64,000 nt of DNA from Pyxicephalus adspersus (lineage: Eukaryota; Chordata; Amphibia; Anura; Pyxicephalidae), in assembly GCF_032062135.1 (NCBI RefSeq), contig NC_092859.1, forward strand, positions 64,477,295-64,541,294. Direction: 5' to 3'. Below the pieces are notes generated by a model. That model was not told the DNA's origin. It ran no database searches and worked only from the letters and a program-made list of their open reading frames with translations. Shown one piece after another: positions 63,654 to 64,000 of this stretch; position 1 is the first letter of the stretch; every line of letters begins with the position of its first letter. The position numbers were made by a program, and so were the translations under genes.

Positions 63654-64000
63654 TAGAGCACACAGAATTCGATGAGTACGGAAAGTCCCTGCCTTAGGGC
63701 TTGGGGACATTCTGATCCTTTCCAAAACTCTCTGTTGCTTCTATTTTGAATCCACTTAGAATAGACTGAAAGGGAGAGTAGCTATCTTTAGGGAAGATAG
63801 GCTTTAAACTGAGGGCTTTAGAGAAGTCCCAGAAATAAATAGACTAATGGCCAAGTCTATAGAGGAATTCTTTAGGGAAGAATTCAAAAGAGAAATTCTT
63901 TAGAGAAGAATTTAAAAGAGGTATTCTTTAGGAAAACAATATAACTATTGTCTGCACCCTGATTTCTCCTGTCAGCCAATTTCTATCGCTTCTTATCTGT
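63654..64000 (+). other. ERV-2 leader with 28-bp tandem repeat
   Basis: Non-coding leader follows the primer site. GAATTCTTTAGGGAAGAATT-like units of about 28 bp recur two and a half times at 63864-63931. No gag start is reached before the window ends. Confidence 0.6.

Overview
This window reads as repeat-packed intergenic DNA from a vertebrate, most likely an anuran amphibian. I see no intact host protein-coding gene, no rRNA or tRNA gene and no CRISPR array. The clade guess rests on the mixture of elements: Tx1/L1-type LINEs with separate ORF1 and ORF2, a Ngaro/DIRS-type tyrosine-recombinase retrotransposon with an SGNH hydrolase ORF, a Gmr1-like Ty3/gypsy element with integrase upstream of reverse transcriptase, a CR1 fragment, two hAT elements, piggyBac-like MITEs with TTAA target sites, and two endogenous retroviruses. 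The only recognisable host gene is PCED1/FAM113 (a GDSL/SGNH-type esterase-like protein), present as two broken copies inside a minisatellite-armed composite element.

Layout. 1-1135: copy A of the composite element, made of a minisatellite arm, a PCED1 fragment and an inverted minisatellite arm. 1140-3740: degenerate sushi-like Ty3/gypsy element (minus). 3996-9123: Gmr1-like LTR element (minus) with both LTRs and a 4-bp target duplication. 9290-9775: CR1 fragment. 11107-20547: an old L1 (L1-A, minus) split by a full-length L1 (L1-B, minus, 12083-19167); L1-B is itself split by an LTR-type insertion containing a 352-bp assembly gap. 20830-24583: Ngaro-like element (minus). 25068-27453: ERV-1 (minus). 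27459-32280: MITEs and unannotated DNA. 32283-36510: copy B of the composite element, with about 27 repeat units and a longer PCED1 copy. 36511-40740: inverted ~78-bp satellite arms separated by L1-C (minus). 40741-45233: hAT-1 (minus) carrying a solo LTR. 45234-47870: tandem duplication. 47871-53178: L1-E (plus). 53613-57272: MITE plus L1-D (plus). 57273-60318: small repeats, a palindromic MITE and a piggyBac MITE. 60330-63260: hAT-2 (plus), cut by ERV-2, whose 5' LTR and primer-binding site lie at 63273-63653 and which runs off the window.

How the parts relate. The order of events can be read from nesting and target-site duplications: L1-B in L1-A (11-bp TSD), an LTR in L1-B (5-bp TSD), a solo LTR in hAT-1 (5-bp TSD), L1-D next to a MITE (14-bp TSD), and ERV-2 in hAT-2. 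Nearly every coding part is broken by frameshifts, stops or loss of catalytic residues. The best preserved reading frames are the Gmr1 integrase, the Ngaro SGNH hydrolase and the L1-B reverse transcriptase. The least explained structure is the composite element with inverted tandem-repeat arms carrying PCED1: it has foldback architecture, occurs twice in opposite orientation, and no transposase was found for it here.
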